A stretch of 64,000 nucleotides of DNA from Phycisphaerales bacterium (lineage in GTDB: Bacteria; Planctomycetota; Phycisphaerae; Phycisphaerales; UBA1924), in NCBI GenBank assembly GCA_020427395.1, contig JAGQON010000007.1, positions 59,964-123,963 on the forward strand, written 5' to 3'. The position numbers and the translations under genes are program-made. Of this stretch, positions 27,819 to 37,742 are shown one piece after another; the stretch's first letter is position 1; each line of letters opens with the position of its first letter. Below the pieces are notes generated by a model. That model did no database searches and was not told the DNA's origin. It was given only the letters and a program-made list of their open reading frames with translations.

Positions 27819-28520
27819 TCAGTTGCGACGCAGACGCTTCACGCCACCGATGCCGGCGAGCGTGATCAGCCCTGCGAGCGCTGCGGTCGGCAGCGGCACG
27901 ATGAAGAGCTGGTCCTGCGAGTCCGCGTTCACCATCGCACGAAGGTCGGCGACTGACGCGGTAGGATTGTTGTCAATCTCAGCCTGAAGGGCAGTCATCT
28001 GGGTTGCGACCGAGGCGACCTCGGCGCTGACGACGGCTTCATCAAGCACGGCCTTCCAGATCATGCCCTGGATCGCTGCGAGCTGGGCATTGCTGGCGCC
28101 GGCGTTCGAGAGATCCGAGTTGAGCCAGCCCAAACGCATCGCGGCAGCGACGACTGCTTCGACCTCAGCTTCGTCGGCCGCATCGTAAGCGCCGCCAAGA
28201 CCGGGCTGGGGGTTCGGTGCGTTGCGCACATTGGCAATGTCGTAGGTGGTCGAACCGGGAGCGACCTGCTGCAGTTCGATGCAGAAGGTGCCGAAGGTGC
28301 CGCCTGCGAACTGACCCAGACCACGATCGCCACCGACATCGGTGTACTCGAACATGAACTGGCCAGCGTTGAAGGTGTCATTGATCGAACCACCGGTGCC
28401 GGTGTTGTCGATACGGATCGAGTTGTTGACGCCCTGCAGGAACAGGAAGTCAGCATCAAACCCTGCGAGTGCACTACCACTTGCACACACAAGCGCGATC
28501 ATTGCAATTCTGCTTTTCAT
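27819..28520 (-). CDS. Secreted protein with VPLPT-type C-terminal sorting signal (copy 1)
   Basis: 233 residues from the ATG at 28520, with GAGGGA eight bases before it. The plan is the same as in the downstream paralogue: signal peptide ending GSALAG, shared blocks IDNTGTGG, YTDVGG, TFCIELQ and AAIQGMIWKAVLDEAVV, and the C-terminal VPLPT, hydrophobic stretch and KRLRRN. Length and segment order are conserved while most positions differ, so the duplication is not recent. Likely anchored or released by exosortase at the cell envelope. Confidence 0.85.
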   Translation of the reverse strand: MKSRIAMIALVCASGSALAGFDADFLFLQGVNNSIRIDNTGTGGSINDTFNAGQFMFEYTDVGGDRGLGQFAGGTFGTFCIELQQVAPGSTTYDIANVRNAPNPQPGLGGAYDAADEAEVEAVVAAAMRLGWLNSDLSNAGASNAQLAAIQGMIWKAVLDEAVVSAEVASVATQMTALQAEIDNNPTASVADLRAMVNADSQDQLFIVPLPTAALAGLITLAGIGGVKRLRRN

Positions 28521-28865
28521 TTGTGAATCCCTCATCCAATCAAAGGGTGTTTCTCCGACACCCGGTTCGCCCTGCCCGACTGAGCAGAGCTACATGTCTC
28601 CAGTATTGATGCAACGACACAGATGTTGCGGCATCCCTCTAGCCAAAGACCTGCTGTGAGAACAGGACTTAGCTGCTATAAGAGTATCTCGGTAACCGCG
28701 TTTGGCGAAGTGAATTCGCGAAAATGGATGACGATTTTTGATCTTGACACGCTCTTTATGCCGCACGCATTCCGAACAAATTGCAGCATCCGACTTATCG
28801 GGAGCGTCTGATTTCAGGGCGATTACATCCGATTTACTCGGGTGCTGACACCGCCCTCATTGCTA
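28521..28865. other. Intergenic region with no gene
   Basis: About 345 bases between the TPR gene's stop and the sorting-signal pair. The only structure I see is a six-base hairpin, GGGTGT/ACACCC, at 28545-28563, which would lie near the 5' end of the pair's transcript. No open frame looks coding. The pair's promoter should be here, but I cannot place it. Confidence 0.5.
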
Positions 28866-31800
28866 TCAAAGACCGAACGAATCGAGCTTGGCTCGGAGTT
28901 CTTCCTCGAGATCACCTTGGCTCCGGAGCGCATCCAGTCGCTCCTTGAGACGCCTGGTCTCGGAAGTATCCGTTTCACCCTGGGTGTAGAGCACGATAAA
29001 GAGCCCAGTGATCCCTTCTGCTCCGTTGGGATTGAGCGTGAAGGAGCGACGGAACGAGCTCTCTGCAGCCTCCAAAAGGCCGAACTCAAGCTCAACCCAC
29101 CCTCGTGTTCCCCAGTAGGAAGCCACATCGGGCTGGATGCGGGTTGCATGCTCTACAAGTGCCAATACCGCCTGCTGGTCATCGCTCTGGACACCAATCC
29201 GCACCCGGGACATCGCCAGATTGTTGAGCACCATCGCTTTAATCCGTCCGATATCCCCATCATCACCGAGCCCCATCGCGAGAATCCGATCGTAGATCTC
29301 TACCACTCGCTCGTTGAGCTTCCCCTCGGCCGCGTAACCCGCGGCATCAATCAATGGCAGCAGATTCGTCGGATCCAACTCAGCGGCGCGCATGTATGAA
29401 CTCACCGCGTTCTCGTAGGCATCACTCGCGCTCCCGCTCTCACGCAGGTCACGAGCAATGATCACCTGCGCCCTCGCCATCAGGGTGTAGGCGAACGCGA
29501 CCGATGGCCCATCGCCCTCGAGCATCGACTCGACCTGGGCAATCGCCATCTGTGCATACTCCGGATTCCAAGTCTCGTGATCGAATGCCAGCGTGATCCA
29601 CGCATTGGCCAATGCGAACCGGTCTGCATCCGTTGAGTACGCTTCCGCAGTACGGATCCATTCCTCGGCCATAGCGAGATCGTTGATCTCGCGTGACGCC
29701 AGGCCGAGCCATGTACGATTCCGCAGCTCATCGTTCGTCTCGATCAGCGGACGAAGACGCTGCGCTGTGACCGATGGGTCCTCGCCCTGGCGAAGCCGGA
29801 CAAGGCTAAAGGCATCCAGTACCTCACGACTCACCTTGAGCTCGGGCGTGCGGAATGACTCATCGACAAATGGTGCCAGTTCCTGCTCGGCCTGGGCGTA
29901 GCGCTCAAACTGAATCAGCGCCCGAGCACTGATCGCGTTGGCAACGATGTTTGTCTCGAGCGTGTTTGCGCGCCAGAGATTGACGACTCGCAGCGCCTCC
30001 TCTGGCATGTTCACGCGCAGGTATGTCTCGCCGGCAATACCCATGATCGCGGTGTTCGACGGCGCGTTCTTGAGTGCCTTTTCTGCGTTGGAGGCGATGA
30101 GCACCGGGTTCAGCGGCAGGATGGACATCTGCTTGACACAATACGACTGGAGCACATCCACTGAGGGGAACTCATCAATCATCGAGGAGAGCATGTTGTA
30201 GCGGTCTTCGACTGCTGTGCTCGCATCGAGATTGGAGTACGCCTCGACCCGCTCGACCACCTGACGCAGGATCGGGTCATCCTGCATGCCCGGAAGACTC
30301 AGCATCTGATTGGCGGTCTCCGGGGCACCCTGCGCGATCGCACCGTACCTTGCGAGTTCGGTGTCTTCATCAACCACACTGATGGCGTCCGCGTACGCCT
30401 GCTGGGCAAGCTCGAACTGCCCAAGCTCGACCAGGCGTTTGACCAGCCGCTTCCACGCGGGGAGATGGCTCGGCTCGATGCTTGTTGCTTCGCGGAGGGC
30501 CTCGATCTGTGCCTCGGGTGACATGTAGAGTTCGGCGTAATCGGCAAGGAGCATCTTCGCATCGATCGCGCTCAGGCCATACTGCTCCGCGTTGCGAATG
30601 ACCTGCTCGCCCTCCGGAGCGCTCCCCGACCTGGTGTACAGGCTTGCCATGCGGAGCACCGAATCGCGGGAGAGTACTTCGTTCTTTCCGATCTCCTTGA
30701 GCAGTTCCTTCGCTTGCGCGCTGCGTCCTTGCCGAAAACGCAGATCTGCGAGCGAGAGCCCGGCCTCGGGCAGTCCGCCTGAGCCGTTATAGACTTGCTG
30801 ATAGAGCTCGGCCGCACGATCGATATCACCAAGGTTCTCGTAGCGTTCAGCAACCGTCGGGAGGTTGTATACATCCCTTCCGAAGCGGGAGATGTACTCA
30901 CGAAGCAGATCGCGAGCCTGCGCCTCGTCGCCCATTCGGTATGCAAGGTCAAAGCTCTCGAGGAGGTAGGTCTGTGCCCCGCTGCCGTTGAGCTGACGCG
31001 AGAGAATCATGTATTGCTCTATGGCCCCCTTGTAATCGGGCTCAAAGCGTTCGCTCTCGGGCAACCCCGGCGAAGGCTGAAGCGACAGCAGTCGCCCGAG
31101 CATGTTTCGAGCATGGGTGTTCATCGGTTCGTTCGCGACTACCGCTCGAACGATCTCCATCGCACGGTCACGATTGGTCTTGCTTTTCTCGAGTTCACCT
31201 GAAACCATCGCGTTGGCACGCGCCAACCGGAGACGAGACGGCAGCGCTTTTCCCGCTGTCGAAGTCAGCTCGGTGACATGATCGATGAGCGAGTCAATGC
31301 GTGTAAGATTTCTGGCGTACGCGTTTGATTCGATCGCGAGGTAGACCAGCTCGATATCGTCAGGGCGCTGCTCAAGCAACTCATCCCAGAACTCGATCGC
31401 CCGCTCGCGATCGACCCGGTCAACAAACCGAGCTCGCGCGAGGGTCCATTCATCCGGATCCTCGGGTTCGACCCTGGCCATCGCCTCATCGAAAATAAGA
31501 AGTGCGGCGTCCAAGCTGCCCGTACTGTCCATCACCAAGGCCGCTCGACGCGTTGCCTGCCGCGGCGTCGCGTCGATGACATCGTCCGGATTCACGCCTG
31601 CCACCTGGAGCGCATTGAGCCGGTATCGGGTATCGACATCCGCGAGTTGTGCGATCAGCACCCGGTTACCCGGCATCGTCTCGATCCCGAACACAATCTC
31701 TTCTCTCGCGATGTCGCTCAAACGCGCAGAAGCAAAGATCTCCGCGACGAGCATGGAAAAGCTCGCGCGTACCTCAGGAGCAAGCGCGCTCCTCGTCCTT

Positions 31801-33347
31801 GTCCACGCTTCTGCGAACTTAAGGACGGCTTCCCTTGCCAACTCCCCTTGGCGAGCAAGATCCGCACGAGCACTGAGCATCCGGTAGATCGCATTGAGGT
31901 CGTTCCCAGCTACCCGCTCAAGCTCATCGATGTACTCGACCGCCTCGTTCAGGCGATCGTCATTGGCATACGCGCTCACTACTCGAATCATGGGCGTAGG
32001 CCATGTGTTCGTGGAGGATCGAGTCTCGATCCCAACCTCTCCGTTGACAATCTCGCTCGCGAGAATCCATTCACCGACGGCCTCGTTGAACCGGCCCTGG
32101 GCCCTATGTACATCACCCATGGTGAGGTGGAATGTCGGCTCACTGGGGTAAATTTTGATCGCCTTCTCCAGGGCGACTCTCGCCGCGACGGTATCGTTCG
32201 CATCCAGTGCGGCAAGCCCATCGATGTAGATCTGCCACGCACGCCCACGCCGATCGAGCTGGACCTGATTGATCGCTTCTCGCTTTGCTTCCTGCTTCTC
32301 GGTATCACTGCTTTGCTTGGCGCTGAGGTACTGATAGCCGAGCACATCGCTATCGAGTTCGTCCTTGGCGGTCCTGATCTCCAGATCCATCAGTTCCTTG
32401 TTACGCCCAGCCCAGTAGAGGCGGCGAGCTGCCCAGATGCCGTTGAGCATGTCGTCGAGTTCGTCAGCTGCACGGAGTTGAACCGTGATCGACAGATCCT
32501 GTCGTCGCAGAATATTGAAAGCCAGACTCACATACCAAGCTTCGTCCGAGGTGATGCTCGGCGCATCGCCTTCCCACTGCATCGTCCCTAGATCGAAACC
32601 GATGATCTCAGCGAGCTCATCGACAACCACCTGAAACTCAACCTCTTCGCCGTAGCTTGCCGAGCGACGCTGAAAATCCAGCAACTGCTCTTGGAGGCGA
32701 TCCGGGTTCGACGCGATACGGTGATCAAGCAGCTCGTCCGCCTCTTCATTGCGCCCTTGCGATCGCAGGAAGCGGAGATACATATTCGCATCGCCGTAGG
32801 TGCTGTCCTCGTGCTCAAAGATGGCCCGGGCCACGGGCTCAACCCGCTGCGCGTCAGCCTGCTCAAGCATCAGCGAGTAACGCAGCTCACGCAGTACATC
32901 GATGCTGGTATCTCCATGCGTGTTGATCAGATCCTGCGCGAGCGTCTGCGCCTCTCGGTACTGCTGGTTCACATTGAGCAGCGGGAGCAGTTCTCGCATG
33001 GCCTCAAGATCGCCGGGGACCCTGCGGAGGTAATCGCGGTACGCATTGATCGACACGGGGATGTTGCCGCCGTCATTGGTCTCATATTTTTCCGCGGCGC
33101 GTGCGAGCATGAGGTAGATCTCAGGCTCGAAGTCCTCCGCGTTGTTCTTGAACCGCCCCAGCTGGCGCATGGCCTCGAGGTATTCACCCTGCTCATAGGC
33201 TGCGATACCGTCTTTCCGCATGGCCTCAAGCTGGCGATGATTCTGCCAGGGGCGAACAACGAAATAACCGAGGGCGACGATCAGCACGATCGCGCCCAGC
33301 GAGCCGAGCAGGACGACACGCCGGAATGTTCTTGGTTTCATGGGCAT
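28866..33347 (-). CDS. Very large membrane-anchored TPR protein
   Basis: 1493 residues. One transmembrane segment at about residues 10-30 (VLLGSLGAIVLIVALGYFVV), then alpha-helical repeats to the end. Many units follow the TPR spacing, for example QRRRAWQIY-like and ALEKAIKIYPSEPTFHLTMG, and the C-terminal WGTRGWVELEFGLLEAAESS. Large TPR proteins accompany exosortase loci (the PrsT type is the best known) and may scaffold polysaccharide export; this one is longer. Starts 37 bases after the sugar transferase stop, so it ends that operon. No catalytic motif is visible. Confidence 0.85.
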   Translation of the reverse strand: MPMKPRTFRRVVLLGSLGAIVLIVALGYFVVRPWQNHRQLEAMRKDGIAAYEQGEYLEAMRQLGRFKNNAEDFEPEIYLMLARAAEKYETNDGGNIPVSINAYRDYLRRVPGDLEAMRELLPLLNVNQQYREAQTLAQDLINTHGDTSIDVLRELRYSLMLEQADAQRVEPVARAIFEHEDSTYGDANMYLRFLRSQGRNEEADELLDHRIASNPDRLQEQLLDFQRRSASYGEEVEFQVVVDELAEIIGFDLGTMQWEGDAPSITSDEAWYVSLAFNILRRQDLSITVQLRAADELDDMLNGIWAARRLYWAGRNKELMDLEIRTAKDELDSDVLGYQYLSAKQSSDTEKQEAKREAINQVQLDRRGRAWQIYIDGLAALDANDTVAARVALEKAIKIYPSEPTFHLTMGDVHRAQGRFNEAVGEWILASEIVNGEVGIETRSSTNTWPTPMIRVVSAYANDDRLNEAVEYIDELERVAGNDLNAIYRMLSARADLARQGELAREAVLKFAEAWTRTRSALAPEVRASFSMLVAEIFASARLSDIAREEIVFGIETMPGNRVLIAQLADVDTRYRLNALQVAGVNPDDVIDATPRQATRRAALVMDSTGSLDAALLIFDEAMARVEPEDPDEWTLARARFVDRVDRERAIEFWDELLEQRPDDIELVYLAIESNAYARNLTRIDSLIDHVTELTSTAGKALPSRLRLARANAMVSGELEKSKTNRDRAMEIVRAVVANEPMNTHARNMLGRLLSLQPSPGLPESERFEPDYKGAIEQYMILSRQLNGSGAQTYLLESFDLAYRMGDEAQARDLLREYISRFGRDVYNLPTVAERYENLGDIDRAAELYQQVYNGSGGLPEAGLSLADLRFRQGRSAQAKELLKEIGKNEVLSRDSVLRMASLYTRSGSAPEGEQVIRNAEQYGLSAIDAKMLLADYAELYMSPEAQIEALREATSIEPSHLPAWKRLVKRLVELGQFELAQQAYADAISVVDEDTELARYGAIAQGAPETANQMLSLPGMQDDPILRQVVERVEAYSNLDASTAVEDRYNMLSSMIDEFPSVDVLQSYCVKQMSILPLNPVLIASNAEKALKNAPSNTAIMGIAGETYLRVNMPEEALRVVNLWRANTLETNIVANAISARALIQFERYAQAEQELAPFVDESFRTPELKVSREVLDAFSLVRLRQGEDPSVTAQRLRPLIETNDELRNRTWLGLASREINDLAMAEEWIRTAEAYSTDADRFALANAWITLAFDHETWNPEYAQMAIAQVESMLEGDGPSVAFAYTLMARAQVIIARDLRESGSASDAYENAVSSYMRAAELDPTNLLPLIDAAGYAAEGKLNERVVEIYDRILAMGLGDDGDIGRIKAMVLNNLAMSRVRIGVQSDDQQAVLALVEHATRIQPDVASYWGTRGWVELEFGLLEAAESSFRRSFTLNPNGAEGITGLFIVLYTQGETDTSETRRLKERLDALRSQGDLEEELRAKLDSFGL

Positions 33348-33384
33348 GATGAATCAGGCCTTTCTGATGCGACCGGGGTGGGAA

Positions 33385-34830
33385 TCATCGTCGCGCAAGC
33401 GCTGCGAACACGAGCACGATGGTCTTCCAGATAATATAGAGGTCCAGCATGAAAGTAGCACGCTCGACATACTCGATGTCGTAACGGATCCATTCCTGGA
33501 AATCCGCGCCATCCGCTCGCGTGCGACGGATCTGCCACAGACCCGTGACGCCCGGGCGGACGCTCAGGCGTGCCTCGCGCCATCCGGGGCAGAGCTGGTT
33601 CTCGGAGTACGGACTCGGACGCGGGCCGACGACCGACATGTGCCCGCTGAGCACATTGAAGAACTGTGGCAGCTCGTCCAGTTGCAACTTCCTCAGGAGC
33701 CCCCCCACCTTGGTGATCCGCGGGTCCTTCTCCATGAAGAACTGCGGGCCGTCCGCCTGATTCAGGGCCTGGAGCTCGGCTTTCATCGCCTCCGCGTTGC
33801 GGTACATTGTCCGGAACTTCAGGCAGCCGAACTCACGACCGTTGATCGACTCACGCTTGTGCGCGAAGAAGAACGGCGAGCGATCCTCAACCCAGATCGC
33901 CAGCATGATGAACGGATAGAGCGGGAGCGTTACCGCCAGGGCGATCAGCGCGAACGCGATGTCAAACAGCCGCTTGAACGAGCTCGAAGTGTAAGTGGCC
34001 GCTTCTTCGATCCGCCGCTCCGGACGGGTCTGCATCGCCTCGATATCTCGCCACTCAACCTCATCGGTCTCGGGACGCATGTTGGGATCATCCCAGAGCA
34101 CCGCGGGCCCGACGCCCGATTTACCCTTGGGGATGCTGCGCCCGGCACCAATCCAGATTGGACCGGTGATCGATGCGGGATCGCTCTCGCCAGCCACTTC
34201 ATCCGCCCAGCCCTCATCGCCCACGCGACGGATGCGTGCGATGGTCGATTGTGGGTGGGCCCAGTTCATCGCCAAGTCACGCACAAACTGTGCCCGCTCG
34301 GTATCAAGCTGCCCTTGATAGATCTTGCCGTTGCTCCTGATCGCGGCCCGGAGGTCATCGGGCACAATCTGGCGCAGGCGGGCCCACGACTGGGCATCGT
34401 CATCCATGCTCGCCCAGTCCATCGCAAGGTCCGGGTTCGTCGTCAGCGCGACGCGAGCCTGCCGCCTGCTGTGCTTGGACTCGTATTCCCGCCGGAACCG
34501 CAGAAACTGCCCGTCCGCACGCGCTTCGACAACCTCGCGATACTCGCGGTGTTCCTGCTGACGGAGGCGGATCATCAGCAGGTCTGGATTGAGCCAGCAC
34601 AGCAGCTCGATGGCCTTGCGCAGCTCCATGATCACAAGATGGCGTTGGCTCACGAGCAGGTAAAGCTCGGCGCGACGGTCAATCTCGATGCCCGGCGATC
34701 CACTCGGGATCACCTGGATGCCTCGGGACTTCCAGTACCGCGCATGCAACTGCTCTGGGGTCAGCCCCCAGAGCGTGTGCTGCTCAACCGTCTCGGTTTC
34801 GCTCATCTCATGGACGGGCGTGGCGATCAT
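33385..34830 (-). CDS. Polyprenyl-phosphate sugar-1-phosphate transferase
   Basis: Initiates the repeat unit by moving a sugar phosphate from a UDP-sugar to undecaprenyl phosphate. 481 residues. The last 190 are the bacterial sugar transferase domain: KRLFDI, a membrane helix, FGCLKFRTMYRNAE, LDELPQFFNVLSGHMSVVGP and VRPGVTGLWQI. The first 290 are unusual: instead of the four membrane helices of WcaJ-type enzymes, they look soluble and charged. The start overlaps the Wzz-kinase stop (ATGA). Confidence 0.9.
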   Translation of the reverse strand: MIATPVHEMSETETVEQHTLWGLTPEQLHARYWKSRGIQVIPSGSPGIEIDRRAELYLLVSQRHLVIMELRKAIELLCWLNPDLLMIRLRQQEHREYREVVEARADGQFLRFRREYESKHSRRQARVALTTNPDLAMDWASMDDDAQSWARLRQIVPDDLRAAIRSNGKIYQGQLDTERAQFVRDLAMNWAHPQSTIARIRRVGDEGWADEVAGESDPASITGPIWIGAGRSIPKGKSGVGPAVLWDDPNMRPETDEVEWRDIEAMQTRPERRIEEAATYTSSSFKRLFDIAFALIALAVTLPLYPFIMLAIWVEDRSPFFFAHKRESINGREFGCLKFRTMYRNAEAMKAELQALNQADGPQFFMEKDPRITKVGGLLRKLQLDELPQFFNVLSGHMSVVGPRPSPYSENQLCPGWREARLSVRPGVTGLWQIRRTRADGADFQEWIRYDIEYVERATFMLDLYIIWKTIVLVFAALARR

Positions 34831-37049
34831 GAACTCGCCTTCCGCATCTTCGATGATGATTCACGATCGGTAAACAGCGTGCCCGCGAGCGGCCCGACGC
34901 GGCTGCCATCGCGTGCCTCGGCCTCCTGCTGCTGACGTGAGAACTGACGCGAGAAGTGCACCGACATGCTGCTCGTGGAATGCCGGATCTCATGCGCAGA
35001 GGCGCGGTTGAAGATCGTCGCCGCAATCTCGCCATCAACCGCGTGGATCTGATCGATCGCCTTCTTGATCAACGGCTTGAACTGGCCGCGGCCGACTACA
35101 AGCAGCACGCCGTCGGCCTGCGGCGCAACGAACGCGGCCTCCACGCTGCCCAAGATCGGCCCTGTGTCAACCAGGATCGTGTCGTAGTTCTCACGCAGGG
35201 GCGCCAGGAGCGCCTCCAGGCTCCGCGGCGAGAGCTTGCTCACGCGCAGATCGTCGCCATAACCCGCCGGAAGAATCGAGAGCCCAGGGAACTCGGTGTC
35301 GTGGATCAGCTGCGCGACTTCCTCGGACTCGGTCAATCGATCTGCAAGACTTGGCGAACGCGTGTGCCCAAAGTGCACACTCAGGCCTCGCCCGATGAAG
35401 TCGAGATCGACCAGCAGCGTCCGGTTCCCGCTCTCGGCGAACGAGAGCCCCATCGCGATGATCAGGCTCGTCTTGCCATCGCCCGGAGCAGGGCTGGTGA
35501 CGCCATAGACGCGAGACTTTTCCTCATTATTCTTGATCTGCAGCTGCGATCGGATCTGATGGACCGCAAACGCCGACGCGGACGCGAGTTCCTGATCGTC
35601 GAGAGAGTTGCCCAAGTCGGGCAACATACCCACGATCCCGGCGCGAGCACCCGTCAGCACCTCGTCGTCCGAGTAGTTTACCCGGTGGCTCATATACCCG
35701 AGGGCGAGAATCACGATCACGGGAATCGACCCTGCACCGATGAACCCCGCTCCTGCCATCTTGATCCGAGGATCGGAGGTCGGCTCCTTGGCACGGAACG
35801 GACGAGATTCGATGCTGATCTTGCCAGCGATCTCCGTGCTGTCCTGATACTGCGACTCGACATCGATCGTGTCAAGACGGCTCTCGACAAGTGCCAGCGA
35901 GCTCTTGAGGTTTGTTGCTTCTTCCTGTAGATCGATCAGGATGCGTGAATCTTCGAACAGTTGCTTGGCTCGATTCTCGCGGTCACCGATGATGCTGGCA
36001 AGCTCCTCTTGGCGTTCACGAAGCTTGTCAGCGGTAGGCAACTGGTTGCCTTCTGCATCATAAAGCACTGGGTTCTCGGCCGACTGGAGCATCTGGAGAC
36101 GCTCTCCGATCGTGTTCTCGATGTTCTCGATCATCATGGTAACCCGGCGCACATCGCGATGCTCCTCACGCAATCCCTCGGCCACCATCATTTGTTTGCG
36201 GTTCTCGATCAACTGCTCACGCTGCTGGATCAGCTCGGCCATGCGTGTATCGACCAAGGCGGCATCCTCGGGGGAATCGTAGAGCGTGCCCTCACCGTTC
36301 GCCTCTTTGCCTGTGTTGTCGAGCACCGCGAGTGTGCGCTCAACGCTCGACAACTGTTCGTTGAGCGAATCGATGAACTGATTATTCTCCAGAATCAGTG
36401 GCGCAAGATTTTCAGTTTTATACTTCTCGACAATCGCGTAGATCTGCGACTCTTTGCCTTTAAGGTTCTGCTCAAGCGTCGCTTTGCGTCCGTTGAGAAC
36501 GCTGACGATTGCCGGGCTCTTGATGCTCCCCTCCTTGCCATACTTCTCAATGTAGGCGTCTAGGATGGCGTTCACAATAGCCTCGGAGATGCGTGCGTCC
36601 TCGTCTTCATACGAGACACGGATAATCTCCTGCGCTCGACGGTCGGGCATCACACGAATATTCTGCATCACCTCGTTTATGTCAAAGATCTTTCCAAGGC
36701 GTTCCTGCTCCGCCTTGATCGCGTCATCCTCCATCGCGAGGCGCACGACCTCCACATTGGTGATGAACTGAGCGTGCGAGTTCACGAGACTGGCAAACAT
36801 CCGCGGCGCGGTGCTCTGCTCGGTCTCGTAAAGGACCTTGGGGAGCGAGGGCTGGATGCGCACGACGCCGGTGCTCTTGTACAGCGGCTGCCGCGAGAGA
36901 TACCCCAGCGTGCCACCGAGGGCACCGAAAACGATCGCGAGCACAATCGTCAGCACGTACCGCCCACGGAGGCTCCGATGGATCAGCATCAGCGGGTTCG
37001 CGTGATGCCCTTCATTCCCTGTGTCCCAGTCGATCTGGTTCGAGCTCAT
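34827..37049 (-). CDS. Wzz/BY-kinase fusion lacking a tyrosine tail
   Basis: 740 residues from the ATG at 37049, which overlaps the EpsI stop (ATGA). Two membrane segments (about 31-52 and near 440-465) flank a long coiled-coil periplasmic part, as in chain-length regulators. The cytoplasmic C-terminus has the BY-kinase P-loop SPAPGDGKTS, the A' box LLVDLDF and LVDTGPILGS. The tail after IFNRAS contains no tyrosine, so the usual autophosphorylated Tyr cluster is absent. Likely controls chain length and export by ATP binding rather than Tyr phosphorylation. Confidence 0.9.
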   Translation of the reverse strand: MSSNQIDWDTGNEGHHANPLMLIHRSLRGRYVLTIVLAIVFGALGGTLGYLSRQPLYKSTGVVRIQPSLPKVLYETEQSTAPRMFASLVNSHAQFITNVEVVRLAMEDDAIKAEQERLGKIFDINEVMQNIRVMPDRRAQEIIRVSYEDEDARISEAIVNAILDAYIEKYGKEGSIKSPAIVSVLNGRKATLEQNLKGKESQIYAIVEKYKTENLAPLILENNQFIDSLNEQLSSVERTLAVLDNTGKEANGEGTLYDSPEDAALVDTRMAELIQQREQLIENRKQMMVAEGLREEHRDVRRVTMMIENIENTIGERLQMLQSAENPVLYDAEGNQLPTADKLRERQEELASIIGDRENRAKQLFEDSRILIDLQEEATNLKSSLALVESRLDTIDVESQYQDSTEIAGKISIESRPFRAKEPTSDPRIKMAGAGFIGAGSIPVIVILALGYMSHRVNYSDDEVLTGARAGIVGMLPDLGNSLDDQELASASAFAVHQIRSQLQIKNNEEKSRVYGVTSPAPGDGKTSLIIAMGLSFAESGNRTLLVDLDFIGRGLSVHFGHTRSPSLADRLTESEEVAQLIHDTEFPGLSILPAGYGDDLRVSKLSPRSLEALLAPLRENYDTILVDTGPILGSVEAAFVAPQADGVLLVVGRGQFKPLIKKAIDQIHAVDGEIAATIFNRASAHEIRHSTSSMSVHFSRQFSRQQQEAEARDGSRVGPLAGTLFTDRESSSKMRKASS

Positions 37050-37735
37050 GAGCCGGTTCCCTCCCCCAGCGCGTCGACCGCCGGGATCGACCGTACCCGC
37101 TCGACGGCGGGGGCAACGATCGCGTACATCTCGTTCAGGATCCATTCGTGCAGATTGTGATCGACACCACCGTCGATCACAATCTGCACCTGTGCCGCGC
37201 CAAAGCTGCGGTACTGATAATCAGCGCTGAGCCGGTAGACATCGTCCATCGAAGTCGTCGTCCCGCCAGTGGGCAGCGCAAACATGTTGTAGACGCTGAT
37301 CTCCCGCTCGTTCCGACCCGCGACACGGTGATACTTGTACCGGTTCATCACATGGCCGTCCACCACAACACGCAGCGGGCCGTCCTCGTCGATCGAGAGC
37401 CAGCCGTTGGCGGGGTAACAACGGGGCGGAAAATGCCCGGCCATATCCCTCGCGTCAGCGCACTGCACGATGAGCAGCGTCGCGTTTACTCCGCGCTCGT
37501 CGTTGACATACTCGCGGGCCATGAGAGCATTGGGGCGCAGCAGATTCGTGGCCGATTGCGGGAGGGCCACCTCGCTGCCGACCCAACCGTTTGCGTCGAT
37601 TGGGATGTCATTGATGACCTGCGCCACGAGGGCCTGATACTGCTTCACCCGCGGGTCGTCCCCATTTCCGCCGCGCAGCACACCGATGACCACGAGGGCG
37701 ATGAGTGCGAACGGGATGGCCAGCTTATTGAACAC
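37046..37735 (-). CDS. epsI: Exosortase-associated EpsI family protein
   Basis: 229 residues. One N-terminal membrane segment (FALIALVVIGVL), then an extracytoplasmic domain with the family signature DMAGHFPPRCYPANGW. GTG at 37735, seven bases after the exosortase stop, is the preferred start; an in-frame reading to 37804 runs into the exosortase gene. EpsI proteins occur as partners of exosortase, often as a separate gene or as a C-terminal fusion; their biochemical role is not settled. Confidence 0.85.
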   Translation of the reverse strand: MFNKLAIPFALIALVVIGVLRGGNGDDPRVKQYQALVAQVINDIPIDANGWVGSEVALPQSATNLLRPNALMAREYVNDERGVNATLLIVQCADARDMAGHFPPRCYPANGWLSIDEDGPLRVVVDGHVMNRYKYHRVAGRNEREISVYNMFALPTGGTTTSMDDVYRLSADYQYRSFGAAQVQIVIDGGVDHNLHEWILNEMYAIVAPAVERVRSIPAVDALGEGTGS

Positions 37736-37742
37736 GGGGACC

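Noticed and set aside
33340..34935. Long plus-strand open frame of 531 codons
   Set aside because: It lies opposite the sugar transferase, which has clear family motifs and an ATGA junction; the plus frame has no recognisable motif. Shadow.
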